64,000 nucleotides of DNA from assembly GCF_001761485.1 (NCBI RefSeq), contig NC_090770.1, positions 992,001 through 1,056,000 on the forward strand, read 5' to 3'. How positions within the stretch are numbered: position 1 is the stretch's first letter; each line of letters opens with the position of its first letter. This DNA is from Yarrowia lipolytica. Its lineage: Eukaryota > Ascomycota > Dipodascomycetes > Dipodascales. Position numbers and translations under genes: made by a program. Below, piece after piece: positions 62,653-64,000 of the stretch. Below the pieces are notes generated by a model. That model searched no databases. It was not told the origin of the DNA and saw nothing but the letters and a program-made list of their open reading frames with translations.

Positions 62653-64000
62653 CTACATCTTCTTCTCCTCCTCCATGCCCTCGGAGATCTGAGGAATGTT
62701 TTCGGGAGAAGTAGAGGCCTCCATATCGTGATGCTGCTCGTACTGAGCCTCTTCGTCATGGGGGTGGATCTTCTCGTCAATGGAGGAAGAGTCGACCTCG
62801 GAGTCAGACTGAGTGGGCTCGTCGGTGTCACCAAGGTAGACGTTGGGCAGAGTGAAGGCGGCGACAAAAATGAAGCCAGCAATGATGATGGGAGGGTAGA
62901 GAAGCTTTCGGTAAATGTCGTTGAAGGCGGTGACAATGGCCTCTCGCTCGGGAGTGCCCCAAGGGTACAGCTTGATGGGGGCCATGAGGTTGTTGACCAC
63001 CTGGTGGGCCTCTCGAGGGGACAGGAAGGGCGCGTGCTTGGCCAGCTGCTTGGGGTAAGACTGTCGGTAGAGGGTACCGGCAATGGCCTCAGCCACAATG
63101 GAGCCCACGGTCATGATGGACTGGTAAATGGCGGTGGCTGTGACCACGTTATGATGGGGCACCACGGCGTGGATCATGGAGATCATGGGGGTTTGGAGGA
63201 AGCCGGCTCCAACAGCCTCCACACACTGCGAGACAATGAACTGAGAAAGACGGTGGGTGGGCTTTCGGTAGTTGTAGGTCAGACCGATACCCAGCATGTA
63301 GATAGCGGCTCCGGCGATAATGACAGGCTTCATTCGCTTGAAGTACTTGGCGTAGGCGGCAGCAAAGAAGGACGAGACGGTGGAGCCGACCACAAAGACG
63401 TTTACGGTGTTAGTAGCTGCCTTGACGGACAGGTTCTTGCACACCATGAGCCAGGGCAGGTAGTAGGTTCCGTACAGGAAGTAGGCCAGAGCGTAGCAGA
63501 AGATGAGCAAGCAGGTGGTGAACATGGTTCGGTTGGTAATCACGTAGGAGGGCATGAACGGGTACTTGGGTCCAAAGATCTCCCAGAAGGGGAAGATGAA
63601 CAGCAGGATGGGTCCGATGATGATCATGACCAGAATGTGGGCCTGGCCCCAGGAGGTCGGAGAGGTGGCCAGGGTGACTGCCAGGAAGAGAAGACAGAGT
63701 CCAGCAGTGAACAGAATGAGACCAACCATGTCGAACTGGCTGAAGGTGCCTCGGAAGTTTCGCACGGCCTTTCCGTATTCCAGACCCATGGCTCGGGCTT
63801 TGAACTTGAGTCGTAGCAGAATGATACACACAGGAATGGAGACCACGGGCATGATAATGCACCACATTCCGTAGCCCCATCGGTAGGTAGAGTTCTTGAG
63901 CACTCCAGAGGCGATGGGAGCCGATACCCAGGAGGCCCAGACGTAGGCAAAGTTGGGCAGGGCCAGGAAGAAGGTACGGTTTCGGAGGTTGGAGGTGTCG
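62653..64000 (-). CDS. siderophore-type MFS transporter, 5' end outside the window
   Basis: A partial protein of about 449 codons whose start lies beyond the right edge; the frame is open to base 64000. It has hydrophobic helices typical of the 14-TM DHA/ARN branch: TYRWGYGMWCIIMPVV, MVGLILFTAGLCLLFLAVTL, ILVMIIIGPILLFIF and VNVFVVGSTVSSFFAAAY. It also has the ARN/SIT signature region YRQSYPKQL...F, where a long luminal/extracellular loop precedes the last helix. The C-terminal tail is acidic and cytosolic. The likely role is proton-driven uptake of ferric siderophores made by other microbes, as for Sit1/Arn1. The substrate is not determinable here. A codon-GTG 'start' inside the frame is not real. 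Confidence 0.85.
   Translation of the reverse strand, partial: DTSNLRNRTFFLALPNFAYVWASWVSAPIASGVLKNSTYRWGYGMWCIIMPVVSIPVCIILLRLKFKARAMGLEYGKAVRNFRGTFSQFDMVGLILFTAGLCLLFLAVTLATSPTSWGQAHILVMIIIGPILLFIFPFWEIFGPKYPFMPSYVITNRTMFTTCLLIFCYALAYFLYGTYYLPWLMVCKNLSVKAATNTVNVFVVGSTVSSFFAAAYAKYFKRMKPVIIAGAAIYMLGIGLTYNYRKPTHRLSQFIVSQCVEAVGAGFLQTPMISMIHAVVPHHNVVTATAIYQSIMTVGSIVAEAIAGTLYRQSYPKQLAKHAPFLSPREAHQVVNNLMAPIKLYPWGTPEREAIVTAFNDIYRKLLYPPIIIAGFIFVAAFTLPNVYLGDTDEPTQSDSEVDSSSIDEKIHPHDEEAQYEQHHDMEASTSPENIPQISEGMEEEKKM

Noticed and set aside
62635-63816. 393-codon frame antisense to the MFS transporter
   Set aside because: Gly/Val/His-rich mirror of the transporter; also explained by codon bias.
1-64000. 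CRISPR arrays, operons, bacterial-type signals
   Set aside because: None seen; the tandem repeats lack spacer structure and the genome is eukaryotic.

Overview
The window reads as nuclear DNA of the oleaginous yeast Yarrowia lipolytica. Several proteins look like that species (squalene synthase, a LIP-family lipase, a GTR1-type GTPase). The introns open with GTGAGT and place the CTAAC branch site almost against the 3' AG. A lone 5S rRNA gene lies outside any rDNA array, and short TACTTGTAC / TGTACAGTAC words crowd the intergenic DNA. From memory of gene order I place it on chromosome A, with squalene synthase on the left and a lipase I believe is LIP19 near 45 kb. That placement is recollection, not a search result.

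Layout. 0.6-14 kb: SQS1 (-), GTR1 (+), a small GPI-type wall protein (+), a Kelch/BTB protein (-), a UPF3-like NMD factor (-), a CSN12/Thp1-type PCI protein (+) and a 747-aa protein I do not recognise (+). 15-29 kb: a subtilisin-like secreted protease split by one frameshift, a SAT4/HAL5-type kinase (-), IPI1 (-), EMC4 (+, one intron) and a TPR O-GlcNAc transferase (-, one intron). 28.4-32.5 kb holds no convincing gene. 32.5-46 kb: GTP cyclohydrolase I (-), an aftiphilin/Laa2-like adaptor accessory protein (+), tRNA-Pro(UGG), a PlsB/GNPAT-type acyltransferase (+) and a secreted class 3 lipase (+). 59-64 kb: Lunapark (+), the N-acetyltransferase NAA50 (-) and a siderophore-type MFS transporter running off the right edge (-).

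Between the lipase and Lunapark (45.7-58.9 kb) is a 13-kb island without an intact protein gene. It contains a short fragment resembling prolyl-tRNA synthetase, tandem repeats, two copies of a dispersed repeat, a broken pogo/Fot1-type DNA transposon, one 5S rRNA gene and two hairpin-rich non-coding blocks (about 48.96-49.24 and 51.37-51.80 kb) that appear to share a 3' end. Just before the first block sit twin dyads with identical CCCCCA loops. These structured blocks are the features least explained by known gene types.

The protein genes are mostly unlinked housekeeping functions: sterol and pterin synthesis, TORC1 signalling, NMD, ribosome assembly, ER membrane insertion and shape, and lipid metabolism. 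The protease, lipase, wall protein and siderophore transporter are the secretory or nutrient-facing part. No operon-like functional cluster is apparent. Coordinates were read by eye, and no alignment, folding or database search was run.
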